Positions 9,556 to 20,291 of a DNA stretch of 64,000 bases are shown here, piece by piece. Both the position numbers and the translations under genes were made by a program. The notes below the pieces were generated by a model, which searched no databases, was not told where the DNA came from, and was given only the letters and a program-made list of their open reading frames with translations. Origin of the DNA: Prochlorococcus sp. AG-409-P03 (GTDB taxonomy: Bacteria; Cyanobacteriota; Cyanobacteriia; PCC-6307; Cyanobiaceae). Location of the stretch: the NCBI GenBank assembly GCA_003215295.1, contig QCKN01000002.1, forward strand, positions 78,030 to 142,029. Reading direction: 5' to 3'. How positions within the stretch are numbered: the first letter of the stretch is position 1; every line of letters begins with the position of its first letter.

Positions 9556-10545
9556 TCAAACTCCGAGCTCATTCCAAACTATCTCGAGTAATTCATTTAA
9601 CCCACGTCCCATAGCAGCTGAGATAAGCAACAACTTACGAGTACTGGTTTGCTGCATTTCTTGTGCCAAATCCTTCTTCTTTTCCAAATCTAGAAGCTCC
9701 ATTTTATTTAAAACCACAAGACGGGGACGGTCTAACAATCCGTGGCCATAACTAGCCAATTCCTTTTCAACTATCTTGAAATCCTCAAGCGGGTCTTGGG
9801 CGGCAGCATCTACTAAATGAATTAAGAGCTTTGTCCGTTCAATATGTCTCAGAAAGTCATGCCCCAAACCTGCTCCCTGAGCAGCTCCAGCAATCAGGCC
9901 GGGAATATCTGCAAAAACGGTGCCATCCCCACTTGGACGACGTACTACACCTAGATTAGGAATCAAAGTTGTAAAAGGATAATTAGCAATCTTTGGACGT
10001 GCCGCAGAAAGAATAGAAATCAAAGTACTTTTCCCTGCATTAGGTAATCCAATAATTCCAACCTCAGCTAATAGCTTCAACTCCAACTGAAGTTGCCATT
10101 CCTCTCCCTCAACTCCTTCCGTACATTTTTCAGGGGCTCTATTCCGATTACTTAAATAATGAGCATTACCAAGGCCACCATGGCCGCCAAAGGCAACTGG
10201 AAGAATATCTCCATCAGTAATCAAATCACCCAAAATGATCCCAGTTGCCATATGTCTGACTTCGGTACCGCATGGCACTTTGACGATCAAAGCCTTTCCA
10301 GATGCGCCAGTACAACGATTAGGCCCGCCACGTCGCCCATTCTCAGCATGAAAAATTCTCTTAAATTTGAAATCCAAAAGCGTCTGAAGGTTGGAATCAG
10401 CCTGAAAAAGAACATTGCCACCATCTCCACCATTCCCTCCTGAAGGACCACCTGCAGGAACATATTTTTCCCTTCTAAACGCAACAATCCCATCTCCTCC
10501 ATTGCCCGCTCTGACCGTAATCCTTGCCTGGTCAATAAATTGCAC
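9556..10545 (-). CDS. obgE: Obg family GTPase CgtA
   Basis: [79 protein letters not shown]. Confidence 0.96.
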   Translation of the reverse strand: MQFIDQARITVRAGNGGDGIVAFRREKYVPAGGPSGGNGGDGGNVLFQADSNLQTLLDFKFKRIFHAENGRRGGPNRCTGASGKALIVKVPCGTEVRHMATGIILGDLITDGDILPVAFGGHGGLGNAHYLSNRNRAPEKCTEGVEGEEWQLQLELKLLAEVGIIGLPNAGKSTLISILSAARPKIANYPFTTLIPNLGVVRRPSGDGTVFADIPGLIAGAAQGAGLGHDFLRHIERTKLLIHLVDAAAQDPLEDFKIVEKELASYGHGLLDRPRLVVLNKMELLDLEKKKDLAQEMQQTSTRKLLLISAAMGRGLNELLEIVWNELGV

Positions 10546-10694
10546 GGCAGGCTTCCTGCTTTGCCAAAACTAAACAATAAATCCACAACCAACAAAAATG
10601 TCATCCTAAAGAAAGTTCTTTGGATGTTTGATTGAAAACTTGAAAAAGCAGGTCTTAAGAAACAACAAAATTAATCTGTTCTTATTAATGAGAT

Positions 10695-13112
10695 TTATCT
10701 CAACCAAACCACTGAGCAACCTGCTCCCCCATCATGAAGATCAGCATCAACAACCCTTTCTACATAGGGTAAAAACTGAAGCCACTTACGCAAGCCATGC
10801 TTAAGCTTTCCAGTACCAATGCCATGTATCACCCACAGTGGGCCTGACGTGTTACGCATATGCTCCTCAACAACAGCTTCTGCCTCATGTACCCGAAGGC
10901 CTCTTACATCTACAGTATTTTCAGAGGTTCTTAGTCTTGCGCCAGAACCTTTGGTTGCATGTACTTGAACCTTAAAAGAGGATCTTGGTTCACTTGGCTT
11001 ACAACCATCAAGACTCTCAACCTCAGAGATTGCAACTGTGCTTCTAAATACCCCACACAAAATAGTTAATCGCAATTGGTCTTCAGAAATCCCAAGAACC
11101 TCTCCTGCTTTCCCTAAAGCAATTAATCTCACTCGGTCGCCAACTTTGGGGAACCAACCTTGTTGCGCGCTTCTACTGGGTTCTGAGCGATAGTCATTTT
11201 CCATACGACGTAATTTTTGCCCGGTGCGTCTAGCTGTCTCACCATTCGCACTCTCATCACGCAAACGACGAATCAATCTTCGAACTTCTTTTTGCCCATC
11301 TCGAATAGAAAGCTCCAGTTCTTGCCTTGCAAGTTCCTTGATCTCCTCAGACTGCCGACGTCCCTTCTCCCAACGACTTAACAACTCCTCATGAAGCAAT
11401 TCTGTGCGAGCCAACAGAGCGGCAGCATCCTCAGCCGCTGTTTGTTGACGTCGCCTCTGCTCCTCAAGTCCCTGAATAACATTATCGGCCTGATCCAAAC
11501 CGCTTGGTTGAATCAACTGTTGAGCACCTTGAATGACTAACGAGTCAAGTCCTAGGCGTCTGGCGATAGCAAGTGCATTACTCCGACCAGGTATACCCCA
11601 CTGTAAATGATATGTAGGTTTGATCGTCTCAGAATCAAAGCCAACAGAAGCATTTTCAAACCGTGAATCAGTATATTTAAGTGCCTTTAATTCACCAAAA
11701 TGTGTTGTTGCAATAGTCAACCTTGCCCTATCAGCTAAGACCTTCAATAAAGAAGTTGCCAACGCAGTGCCTTCAGTTGGATCGGTACCTGCCCCAACTT
11801 CATCCAAAAGTACTAATGCAGAGCCAGGATGCGAAGATATTGCCTCTAGAATACGACGTATGCGGGTGATATGACTACTGAATGTAGAGAGATTCTGCTG
11901 AAGAGACTGCTCATCACCTATATCAGCAAGTACTTGTTCGCACCAAGGCAAAGAAGGTGACCCAACACAAGGCAATAAAAGTCCAGCACGCGCCATAAGA
12001 GTTGCCAAACCAATAGTCTTCAAAGTGACTGTCTTCCCACCTGTATTAGGCCCAGTAATAGCAACCACTCTCAAGTGATTAGACACCTCTAAGGTAATTG
12101 GGACAACCTCATCTCCAGAATCACGACGCTGCTGCCAAACAAGTAAAGGGTGGCGAAGATTGTTAAAAATAAACGGAGCATCTGGCTCTTCTTGAAAAGT
12201 GGGAGGAACACCTCCAAGCCAATGGCCATAGCGTGCACGAGCTAATGCCAAATCCAATTGCAAAATGACATTTCCGAGGCATTCGAGTGGTAAGTGATAA
12301 CTAGCAACCTCCAAACTCCAAACAGTGAGCAATTTATTCTGTTCTTGCATAATTTGTGATTCTATTGCAGCAATTCGATTCCCTAATGGAATCACAATCT
12401 GAGGCTCCAAAAAAACTGTATTGCCCGAAGCAGAGCTGTCATGTACTAAGCCAGGAAGCTGATCAAACGAACCTGCCTTTAGTGGTAAAACTGGTCTTGC
12501 ATTCCGCTCTGCAATCACACTATCTTGAAGTATTGAAGAAAACCTCTGCAAAAGTTCCTGCAACCTTTCTCGACGATCTGCAACCATGCTTTTTCGTTTT
12601 CTTCGAAGTTCTGCGAGTGTCGAACTAGCACGATCTGCTATTCGCCCACCTTCTTCAAGCCCAAACTTGAGACTTTTTTCTAATTCAGGGAGTGTTGTAA
12701 ATTCTGAAAGCAGAGCTGAAGTGACTGGCCGAAGATCAGGGTCATGAACTTGACGTCGCAAACGACGTGCCGCTGCAAGAGTATCTGCCACTTGCAATAA
12801 CTGCTCACCAGTTGCCATTCCTCCCTTCGAGCAAAGCTTTAATATCGGACGTATATCATGTGCACCCTTAAAGCTAATGCCTCCTTCAAGGAGTTGATCT
12901 AAAGCTCTGAGTTCCAAAGTCTGAGCTAATTGTCTACGGCTTGACTCCAAATCAGAAGGCAACTGAAGATTGCAACATTCCTGTCTACCTTGAACAGTAC
13001 TAGCAAAAGTTGAAAGGTGTTGACAAACTATTGGCCAGTCCAATAGTTCAAGCGTTTCCTGAAACGCTCTTTGATCAGGTGAATCTGATAAATCGATATC
13101 TACAAAACTCAT
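10695..13112 (-). CDS. mutS2: Endonuclease MutS2
   Basis: TGPNTGGKTVTLKTIGL Walker A, LLDEVGAGTDPTEG, C-terminal Smr domain VDVRGLRVHEAEAVVEEHM...VIHGIGTGKLKHGLRKWL. Confidence 0.95.
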   Translation of the reverse strand: MSFVDIDLSDSPDQRAFQETLELLDWPIVCQHLSTFASTVQGRQECCNLQLPSDLESSRRQLAQTLELRALDQLLEGGISFKGAHDIRPILKLCSKGGMATGEQLLQVADTLAAARRLRRQVHDPDLRPVTSALLSEFTTLPELEKSLKFGLEEGGRIADRASSTLAELRRKRKSMVADRRERLQELLQRFSSILQDSVIAERNARPVLPLKAGSFDQLPGLVHDSSASGNTVFLEPQIVIPLGNRIAAIESQIMQEQNKLLTVWSLEVASYHLPLECLGNVILQLDLALARARYGHWLGGVPPTFQEEPDAPFIFNNLRHPLLVWQQRRDSGDEVVPITLEVSNHLRVVAITGPNTGGKTVTLKTIGLATLMARAGLLLPCVGSPSLPWCEQVLADIGDEQSLQQNLSTFSSHITRIRRILEAISSHPGSALVLLDEVGAGTDPTEGTALATSLLKVLADRARLTIATTHFGELKALKYTDSRFENASVGFDSETIKPTYHLQWGIPGRSNALAIARRLGLDSLVIQGAQQLIQPSGLDQADNVIQGLEEQRRRQQTAAEDAAALLARTELLHEELLSRWEKGRRQSEEIKELARQELELSIRDGQKEVRRLIRRLRDESANGETARRTGQKLRRMENDYRSEPSRSAQQGWFPKVGDRVRLIALGKAGEVLGISEDQLRLTILCGVFRSTVAISEVESLDGCKPSEPRSSFKVQVHATKGSGARLRTSENTVDVRGLRVHEAEAVVEEHMRNTSGPLWVIHGIGTGKLKHGLRKWLQFLPYVERVVDADLHDGGAGCSVVWLR

Positions 13113-13537
13113 TCCATCAAGATTTTGTCCATTTTCTGATTACTGGGTATTCCAGCTGGTGGTTGATAAAGCATCTCGAGCCAATTCCCTTCAGAGTCTT
13201 TTAAATAAAAAGAAGTTGTACCATCTCGGTGGTCATGCAGATCCCCAATATCAACACCAGCTTCTTGCATCTTTCGATGCGCTCTTGAAACTTCCTCCCT
13301 ATCAGTGAAGTGGAATGCAAAGTGTGGGCCAGCTGCTTTATATCCAGGCCCTAACAATGCAAGTCCATCATTACCTTCTCCTGTTTCTAAATAACACCAA
13401 TCTTTATCATCCCAGACCATTCTCATCCCGAGGCTTAAGTAAAAAGATTTAGCTCGATCAATATCTTGAACACGAATCGCTGTATGACCAAGCCTCTTAA
13501 CATTAGCAAGTTGCGAGTCAGGGCTTCTATTTGACAT
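13109..13537 (-). CDS. VOC/glyoxalase family protein
   Basis: LGHTAIRVQDIDRAKSFYLSLGMRMVW; LKDSEGNWLEMLYQPP; ATGA overlap with mutS2. Confidence 0.8.
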   Translation of the reverse strand: MSNRSPDSQLANVKRLGHTAIRVQDIDRAKSFYLSLGMRMVWDDKDWCYLETGEGNDGLALLGPGYKAAGPHFAFHFTDREEVSRAHRKMQEAGVDIGDLHDHRDGTTSFYLKDSEGNWLEMLYQPPAGIPSNQKMDKILME

Positions 13538-13639
13538 TCTCTTAAAGAATTAAACCTGCAATTACATAATTTAAACGATCTCTATTTCAACCAAAATATC
13601 TAACCAGAAATTTAGACATAACTTCTAGAAAATGCTGAT

Positions 13640-14638
13640 TCATTTACTGAGCCACCTCGCAGCATCACATGCGTGATATGTAAGTATTAAATCTGCTCCT
13701 GCCCTTTTAAAGCTCAACAAAGTCTCAAGAACAACTGATTCCTCGTCTATCCATCCCTGCTGAGCCGCTGCTTTAACCATGGCAAACTCACCGCTTACGT
13801 TATAGGCCGCAATCGGCAATTCCGACTCTTGTCTCAGGCGATAGATAATATCTAAATAGGCCAAACCGGGTTTTACCATCAATATATCTGCTCCTTCCTG
13901 CTCATCTAATTGAGCCTCGGTAATAGCTTCTCGAGCATTCGAAGGATCCATCTGATAAGTAGACTTATCTTTGGGGATAGGCTTAGTCGTAATGTCCCGA
14001 GGGGCTGAGTCAAGAGCCTCTCGAAAAGGGCCATAATACGCAGAGGCATATTTTGCCGTATAACTAATAATGCCAACGTGTTCATAACCCTCTTCGTCAA
14101 GAGATTCTCTAATAGCTCCAACTCTTCCGTCCATCATGTCACTTGGGCCAATTAAATCTGCGCCAGCATTAGCCTGAACCAAGGCCTGTCTACATAAGTT
14201 TTCAACTGTCTCATCATTTAATACCACTCCTGCAGAGTCAACTATTCCATCATGACCATCACAAGAATAAGGATCTAAAGCAACATCAGTCATAACGGTC
14301 ATCTCAGGCAATTCAGCTTTCAACCTCCTAATTGTCTGAGGAATCAAACCCTTTTCGTTAAAGCACTCTGCTCCATCTTCTGTCTTGAGTGATTCAGCAA
14401 TCTTTGGAAAAAGAACAACACATCTAATTCCTAAGTCCCATGCTCTTTCGACTTCACCAAGTAAGGCATCTACAGTCCAACGATAAGTTCCAGGCATAGC
14501 TGCGATTGGCTCAATCTCAGATCCTTCATGAACAAAAAGTGGATAAATAAAATCAGCTGGACTAAGGCTATTCTCTCTAACCATGCTCCTCAAAGCAGAA
14601 GAGCGGCGAAGGCGACGAGGACGGTAAGTAAGATCCAT
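13640..14638 (-). CDS. hemB: Delta-aminolevulinic acid dehydratase (porphobilinogen synthase)
   Basis: YRPRRLRRSSALRSMVRENSLSPADFIYPLFV; MTDVALDPYSCDGHDG; SYTAKYASAYYGPFREA; MVKPGLAYLD. Confidence 0.97.
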   Translation of the reverse strand: MDLTYRPRRLRRSSALRSMVRENSLSPADFIYPLFVHEGSEIEPIAAMPGTYRWTVDALLGEVERAWDLGIRCVVLFPKIAESLKTEDGAECFNEKGLIPQTIRRLKAELPEMTVMTDVALDPYSCDGHDGIVDSAGVVLNDETVENLCRQALVQANAGADLIGPSDMMDGRVGAIRESLDEEGYEHVGIISYTAKYASAYYGPFREALDSAPRDITTKPIPKDKSTYQMDPSNAREAITEAQLDEQEGADILMVKPGLAYLDIIYRLRQESELPIAAYNVSGEFAMVKAAAQQGWIDEESVVLETLLSFKRAGADLILTYHACDAARWLSK

Positions 14639-14678
14639 TAGAACAAATAATCGTTAATAGGGTTAATCGTAATTGGGT

Positions 14679-15617
14679 CTATAGGCTTGCAGACTCAAGC
14701 CAAGACTTCCGGGGCTCATTGCAACGAAGCTTCTTAAGATCTTTAAGTAACCTGAGCTCCTGATCAGTCCATTCTCTAGGCATATTAATAATCAGCGTAA
14801 AGATTAGATCTCCTCGATGCTTACCAAGATGCCATCCCTTGCCTCGCAATCGTAAGTTCTGGCCTGGCAAGGTTCCTGCAGGGATACTTAATTCTGCTGC
14901 ACCATCAGGAGTCATCACAGTAATGCTCCCACCAAGAACCAGTTCGTCAAAAGCAACAGGCAAATGAGCACGAAGCTGATCTCCATCGAAGTACCAAATT
15001 GAATGAGGCTGAACCTCAATTTGCAGAAAAAGATCTCCTCGCCTTCCCGTCCCAGGCTGCAAATTACCTTTACCTTTTAACCTCAAACGCGATCCAGATC
15101 TAACTCCTTGAGGAATCGTCACTTGAATTCTCTCCTCATTTACTGAAAGAGTTCGTTCTGTTCCATGAAATGCCTCCTTAAAAGAAATCTTGACTTTTAC
15201 GTTGGCATCCAAATTAATTGATGTTCCAGCAAATCCTTTGGAATAGCCAGAACCACTTGGAAAACCACTGGCACCTCTAACTCCCCCAAATCTTCCCAAC
15301 AGGTCATTAATAAATTCATCAAAATTTCCATAACGGCCAAAATCAACATCAAAACTACTGGCACCAGCGCCCATCCCCCCAGCTTGGTTCCAATACTTTC
15401 CAAACTGTTCATATTTCCTACGCTTTTCGGGATCCGAGAGAACTTCATAAGCCTCACTAATCTCCTTAAACTTCGCCTCTGCAGTTAAATCACCTGGATT
15501 TACATCAGGATGAAATTGGCGTGCAAGCTTGCGAAAAGCTTTCTTAATTGATTCTGAACTAGCACTGCGATCAACCCCAAGAATATTGAAGTAGTCTCGA
15601 TAACCACCTGCAGACAT
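14679..15617 (-). CDS. DnaJ-class chaperone (CbpA-like; J domain plus DnaJ C-terminal domain, no zinc finger)
   Basis: YFNILGVDRSASSESIKKAFRKLARQFHPDVNPG; GF-rich linker; IPQGVRSGSRLRLKGKG; no CxxCxGxG repeats. Confidence 0.88.
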   Translation of the reverse strand: MSAGGYRDYFNILGVDRSASSESIKKAFRKLARQFHPDVNPGDLTAEAKFKEISEAYEVLSDPEKRRKYEQFGKYWNQAGGMGAGASSFDVDFGRYGNFDEFINDLLGRFGGVRGASGFPSGSGYSKGFAGTSINLDANVKVKISFKEAFHGTERTLSVNEERIQVTIPQGVRSGSRLRLKGKGNLQPGTGRRGDLFLQIEVQPHSIWYFDGDQLRAHLPVAFDELVLGGSITVMTPDGAAELSIPAGTLPGQNLRLRGKGWHLGKHRGDLIFTLIINMPREWTDQELRLLKDLKKLRCNEPRKSWLESASL

Positions 15618-15896
15618 AAAGTCTCTTAGGATCTCAAACCCTTACTAATTAACGCCTCTAATTTAAATGAGTTGTGCTTCCGTGAATTAGAGGGGAAGCC
15701 GAACGCCTTTACTAGAGACCTCTCTGTGCAGCTATTTCAACAAGAACTCTTTCCTAGGAAGACTTGAGGTATAGAAGTTTTTCCCTTTACTTGCTTAGAC
15801 CGTAGATAAGCATGTATAGAGAATGTATTTCAAGCTCTTCAAGAAGCCCTATCAAGATGCGCCCTCTTCCAGATAGGCTTTATGGATTGGTAATTA

Positions 15897-17603
15897 ATGG
15901 AGTCGTCCACAGTGGCCCTGATAAATGGATTCCACTTACGAAATGTTCGTGGTGATGTTCTAGGAGGAGTGACAGCAGCCGTAGTTGCTCTCCCCTTAGC
16001 ACTCGCATTTGGGAATGCAGCGCTTGGCCCAGGCGGTGCAATTTATGGTTTATATGGTGCAGTTGTTGTCGGGTTTATTGCTGCATTATTTGGTGGAACA
16101 CCTGCTCAAGTGAGTGGTCCCACAGGGCCAATGAGTGTCACCGTTGCTGGAGTAATAGCAAGTCTTGCCGCAGTTGGAGTACCACGAGATTTAAGCGCAG
16201 GGGAAATTTTGCCGCTAGTCATGGCAGCGGTAGTAATAGGTGGACTGTTTCAAGTTCTCTTTGGAGTCTTAAGGCTTGGGAAATACATAACATTGGTTCC
16301 ATATTCAGTTGTCTCAGGCTTCATGTCAGGGATTGGTGTAATTATCCTGGCGCTGCAACTCGGGCCATTACTTGGAATCAGCACACGAGGAGGAGTAATT
16401 GAATCGTTAAACACGCTGCGTAATAACTTCCAGCCAAATGGAGCAGCTGTAGCAGTCGCAATCATGACCCTTGCGATCGTATTCCTCACACCTCGCCGCA
16501 TAAGCCAGTGGGTCCCTTCACCTCTACTTGCATTACTAATAGTTACCCCTCTCTCAATGGTCTTCTTTGGAGACGCAACTCTTCAAGCACGTGGTGTAGA
16601 AACTTTACCGCGAATAGGAGCCATACCAGAAGGTGGGCTTTCCTTTTCAATTCCTAATTGGAATGAACATTTCCCAGTGATACTTCAAGCTGGACTTGTA
16701 CTTGCAGTATTAGGAGCAATCGATTCTCTTTTGACTTCATTAGTCGCAGACAATATCTCACAAACACGACACAACTCAGACCGAGAACTTATTGGGCAGG
16801 GACTAGGAAACACCCTTGCGGGTCTATTCACAGGGCTACCCGGTGCAGGCGCAACTATGCGCACAGTCATAAACATCAAATCAGGTGGCAGCACCCCTCT
16901 ATCAGGGATGGTGCATTCAGTCGTCCTTTTATTGGTTCTTGTCGGAGCTGGACCACTAGCAGCAGAAATCCCAACCTCTCTACTTGCAGGCATTCTCATC
17001 AAAGTTGGTCTAGACATCATTGACTGGGGCTTCCTCCGCAGAGCACACCGTCTATCGATCAAAACTGCAGCAGTCATGTATGGAGTACTCCTCATGACAG
17101 TCTTTTGGGATCTCATTTGGGCTGTTTTAGTAGGAGTTTTTGTTGCAAACATGCTTACTATTGACTCAATTACACAAACACAACTAGAAGGAATGGATGC
17201 TGATAATCCATTCACTGAAGATGCAACCGCTGATAGTTTTAGCGATTTGCCTCTCCCTTCAGACGAACAAGAGCTTCTAGACAAATGTGCAGGTGACATA
17301 ATGCTTTTCAGGCTCCGTGGCCCTCTGAGCTTTGGCGCAGCGAAAGGAATTAGCGAAAGAATGATGTTAATCAGGAACTACAAGGTTCTCGTTCTAGATA
17401 TAACAGAAGTGCCCCGCCTAGGAGTTACTGCAACCCTTGCAATTGAAGAAATGGTTCAAGAAGCTCAAGCCAAGAATCGCAAAGCTTATGTTGCTGGAGC
17501 CTCTGGGAAAGTTAAAGATCGTCTATTAAAATTTGGAATAGAGGGAGTTGTGAGCAGCAGAAAAAAAGCGCTTGAAGCCGCTCTTAATGATATCAACTCC
17601 TAA
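15897..17603 (+). CDS. SulP family anion transporter with STAS domain (BicA-like bicarbonate transporter candidate)
   Basis: VRGDVLGGVTAAVVALPLALAFGNAALGPGGAIYGLYGA; C-terminal STAS domain FRLRGPLSFGAAKGISERM...VLDITEVPRLG; adjacent to sbtA/sbtB. Confidence 0.88.
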   Translation: MESSTVALINGFHLRNVRGDVLGGVTAAVVALPLALAFGNAALGPGGAIYGLYGAVVVGFIAALFGGTPAQVSGPTGPMSVTVAGVIASLAAVGVPRDLSAGEILPLVMAAVVIGGLFQVLFGVLRLGKYITLVPYSVVSGFMSGIGVIILALQLGPLLGISTRGGVIESLNTLRNNFQPNGAAVAVAIMTLAIVFLTPRRISQWVPSPLLALLIVTPLSMVFFGDATLQARGVETLPRIGAIPEGGLSFSIPNWNEHFPVILQAGLVLAVLGAIDSLLTSLVADNISQTRHNSDRELIGQGLGNTLAGLFTGLPGAGATMRTVINIKSGGSTPLSGMVHSVVLLLVLVGAGPLAAEIPTSLLAGILIKVGLDIIDWGFLRRAHRLSIKTAAVMYGVLLMTVFWDLIWAVLVGVFVANMLTIDSITQTQLEGMDADNPFTEDATADSFSDLPLPSDEQELLDKCAGDIMLFRLRGPLSFGAAKGISERMMLIRNYKVLVLDITEVPRLGVTATLAIEEMVQEAQAKNRKAYVAGASGKVKDRLLKFGIEGVVSSRKKALEAALNDINS

Positions 17604-17666
17604 GTATTTGACAGAAATAGGATTATAATGACCTTCTTCACAGTCCACATTTAAATGAATATCTAA

Positions 17667-18665
17667 ATGGATACTAGTCTGATTCTCAAAAATGTATTAA
17701 CTCCACCAGTTCTATTTTTCTTTCTTGGCATAATTTCTGTTTTTGCGAAATCTGATCTAGAAATACCCTCTCCACTTCCAAAGTTGTTTTCTTTGTACCT
17801 ACTACTTGCTATAGGTTTTAAAGGAGGTATTGAACTACAAAAAAGTGGTCTTGGTGGACAGGTAGTTCCTACTGTTACTGCAGCAATAATAATGTCTCTT
17901 CTAATTCCCATAATATGTTTTGTAGTACTAAGGCTCAAATTAGATGTTTTCAATTCTGCCGCTATTGCAGCAGCATATGGATCCATAAGCGCAGTTACAT
18001 TTATTACTGCTGAAAGCTTTTTAGAGAGCCAAAATATTCACTTTGATGGATTCATGATTGCTGCTCTTGCAATTATGGAGTCGCCAGCAATTATCGTTGG
18101 TCTTTTCCTTGTAAAAGTAGGAGCCCCTAAAGAAAGACCTATAAAACGACAAATGAGATGGAGGCAAATCCTCCACGAGTCAATGCTAAATGGCTCAGTT
18201 TATCTACTATTAGGGAGCTTAGTTATTGGTGCATTAACAGGCGCATTTAATCCTCCTGGAATAGATAAGATGCAACCTTTTACAGAAAAATTATTCTATG
18301 GTGTTGAGTGTTTTTTCTTGCTTGACATGGGGATAGTTGCAGCGCAACGACTCCCTAGTCTTAAAAAAGCAGGTTCATTTCTAATTGCCTTTGCAGTTTT
18401 AATGCCAATTTTTAATTCAGTTATTGGAGTATTTGTTGCTAGAGCTTTAGGATTATCGCCTGGAAATGCACTTCTTTTTGTTGTTCTATGTGCTAGCGCT
18501 TCCTACCTTGCAGTACCAACAGCAATGAGAATGACAGTGCCCGAAGCAAAAGCAAGTTACTACATTTCTACTACACTAGGACTTACCTTCCCTTTTAACA
18601 TTATTATAGGAATACCTGTATATATGGGGTTAGTCAACCAAATCATTCCTGCCGTTACAGGCTAA
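17667..18665 (+). CDS. sbtA: SbtA-like sodium-dependent bicarbonate permease
   Basis: LKNVLTPPVLFFFLGIISVFAKSDLEIPSPLPKLFSLYLLLAIGFKGGIEL; AAAYGSISAVTFITA; SYLAVPTAMRMTVPEA. Confidence 0.9.
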   Translation: MDTSLILKNVLTPPVLFFFLGIISVFAKSDLEIPSPLPKLFSLYLLLAIGFKGGIELQKSGLGGQVVPTVTAAIIMSLLIPIICFVVLRLKLDVFNSAAIAAAYGSISAVTFITAESFLESQNIHFDGFMIAALAIMESPAIIVGLFLVKVGAPKERPIKRQMRWRQILHESMLNGSVYLLLGSLVIGALTGAFNPPGIDKMQPFTEKLFYGVECFFLLDMGIVAAQRLPSLKKAGSFLIAFAVLMPIFNSVIGVFVARALGLSPGNALLFVVLCASASYLAVPTAMRMTVPEAKASYYISTTLGLTFPFNIIIGIPVYMGLVNQIIPAVTG

Positions 18666-18673
18666 ATTGAATA

Positions 18674-18955
18674 ATGAAGCGTTTAGATCTTATTTTCAGT
18701 GAGCGTGAATTAGATGCCATGCTGAAATGTCTTGAAAAAGCAGAAGTTCCTGGTTACACAGTCATGAAGCATGTAACAGGAAGGGGGCCAGAAAGAGTTG
18801 TCTCAGAAGATATGGAATTCACAGGTTTAGGCGCCAATGCACATGTAATAGTTTTTTGTGATGAAGAGGTACTAGAAAGAATCAAAGTCCAGATACAACC
18901 ACTTCTTAATTATTATGGAGGAGTAGCCTACATTTCAAATGCAGAAAAACTGTAA
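18674..18955 (+). CDS. sbtB: SbtB-like PII-family signalling protein
   Basis: 93 aa, KRLDLIFSERELDAMLKCLEKAEVPGYTVMKHVTGRGPE...; immediately follows sbtA. Confidence 0.8.
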   Translation: MKRLDLIFSERELDAMLKCLEKAEVPGYTVMKHVTGRGPERVVSEDMEFTGLGANAHVIVFCDEEVLERIKVQIQPLLNYYGGVAYISNAEKL

Positions 18956-19060
18956 ATTATTCCTTATGGAATTAATGAATTCCTAACTCATCAAATGTCT
19001 ACTATATTGAATTTTTAGAGTAAATGCATTGAAAGACAATGGCGAAGCATTAAATACAAC

Positions 19061-20017
19061 CTAAGCGTGAACCCAATCAACCCGAATTGCCTTACGGCTA
19101 TTGAGGAAGCGATCAATGGCCATTGCCGCAATACAACCATCAGAAGCTGCTACTACTGCTTGTTTAAAAGGAGTATTTCTAATGTCCCCAATAGCCCAAA
19201 CACCTTCTGAAGTTGTTGACATGAAATCATCCACGACAACACCTCCATCCTCTTTAAAAGCGACTTGATCTCCGATAAAGTCTGTAATAGGTTTTGAACC
19301 ACTCATATAAACAAAGACACCATCAACTTGCAACAACTCCTGTTTCTCTTGAGCACGAGGCTTAATCTGAATGCCAGTAACACCTCCATCATTGCCGTCA
19401 ATCTGAAGCAGCCTAGTCTTACTCCAATGACGAACATTAGGGTGCTTTATTAATTCTTTCGCTTCTAAATCATCATCCTTTGGGTCATTAGAAGTAATCC
19501 AATGAACTTTAGATGCAAACTTGGTCAAAACATGTGTCTCTTCAATAGCTTCTTTATTGACGCCCACAACAGCAACCTCACGACCTTTGTAGAACGCACC
19601 ATCACAAGTGGCGCAATAACTCACTCCTCTCCCAAGAAAGTCAGACTCTCCTTTATAGGAAGCTGGACGTCCCATTGCTCCAGTAGCAAGAACAAGAGCT
19701 CGACCTTTAAAAGTGCCTTCCGGGGTATAAACGGTTTTCCAATCACCATCCACATCAACGCCAAAAACCTGGGCTCGTCTGTAATCAGTTCCGTATTCAA
19801 TAGCCTGATCACGCATCAAGGACAACAAAGCATCCCCACTCATTTCAGTTGAAACACCTGGATAGTTGGCAATTTGGTGGGTGATAGCCAACGCTCCCAC
19901 AGAAGGGTTTTTATCAAGTATTACTGTTTTTAGGTTTGCCCTCGATGTGTAAAGCGCACAGGTGCAACCGGCTGGGCCGCCTCCAATAATTACAACATCA
20001 CATTCGATTGTTTCCAA
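19061..20017 (-). CDS. Thioredoxin-reductase-like flavoprotein with degenerate NADPH site (DDOR-like)
   Basis: FAD motif VVIIGGGPAGCTCALYTSRA; SYCATCDGAFYKG redox CxxC; second FAD motif GVWAIGDIRNTPFKQAVVAASDG; NADPH motifs altered (GVNKEA, WITSND). Confidence 0.85.
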   Translation of the reverse strand: METIECDVVIIGGGPAGCTCALYTSRANLKTVILDKNPSVGALAITHQIANYPGVSTEMSGDALLSLMRDQAIEYGTDYRRAQVFGVDVDGDWKTVYTPEGTFKGRALVLATGAMGRPASYKGESDFLGRGVSYCATCDGAFYKGREVAVVGVNKEAIEETHVLTKFASKVHWITSNDPKDDDLEAKELIKHPNVRHWSKTRLLQIDGNDGGVTGIQIKPRAQEKQELLQVDGVFVYMSGSKPITDFIGDQVAFKEDGGVVVDDFMSTTSEGVWAIGDIRNTPFKQAVVAASDGCIAAMAIDRFLNSRKAIRVDWVHA

Positions 20018-20291
20018 GTGCTCAGGATCTCCTTCTAGGGTTTAGCTGCTGGAATTAGAAGCTATGAAAAGGGAACTCATAGAGGATAATTCAATGATTG
20101 AGTACCCATCAGGCCAGCTCCTCTCAAGCTCAGTATGTATCTTCATAGACTTTAGAGAAAAAAGAGCCTTAACGAAGTGAATCATCCAAGCTGCTTACGG
20201 TCCTTCGCAAATAGCAAAAAGGTGCTGCAGACTAAACCAACCTCTAATACTGAAGGGGCATGAGTCTTCCAAGCACATATTCAAGTCTCCT

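Noticed and set aside
16685-17299. 204-aa minus-strand ORF opposite the SulP gene
   Set aside because: Antisense shadow of a strong conserved CDS; low-complexity Ser/Arg/Pro-rich composition.
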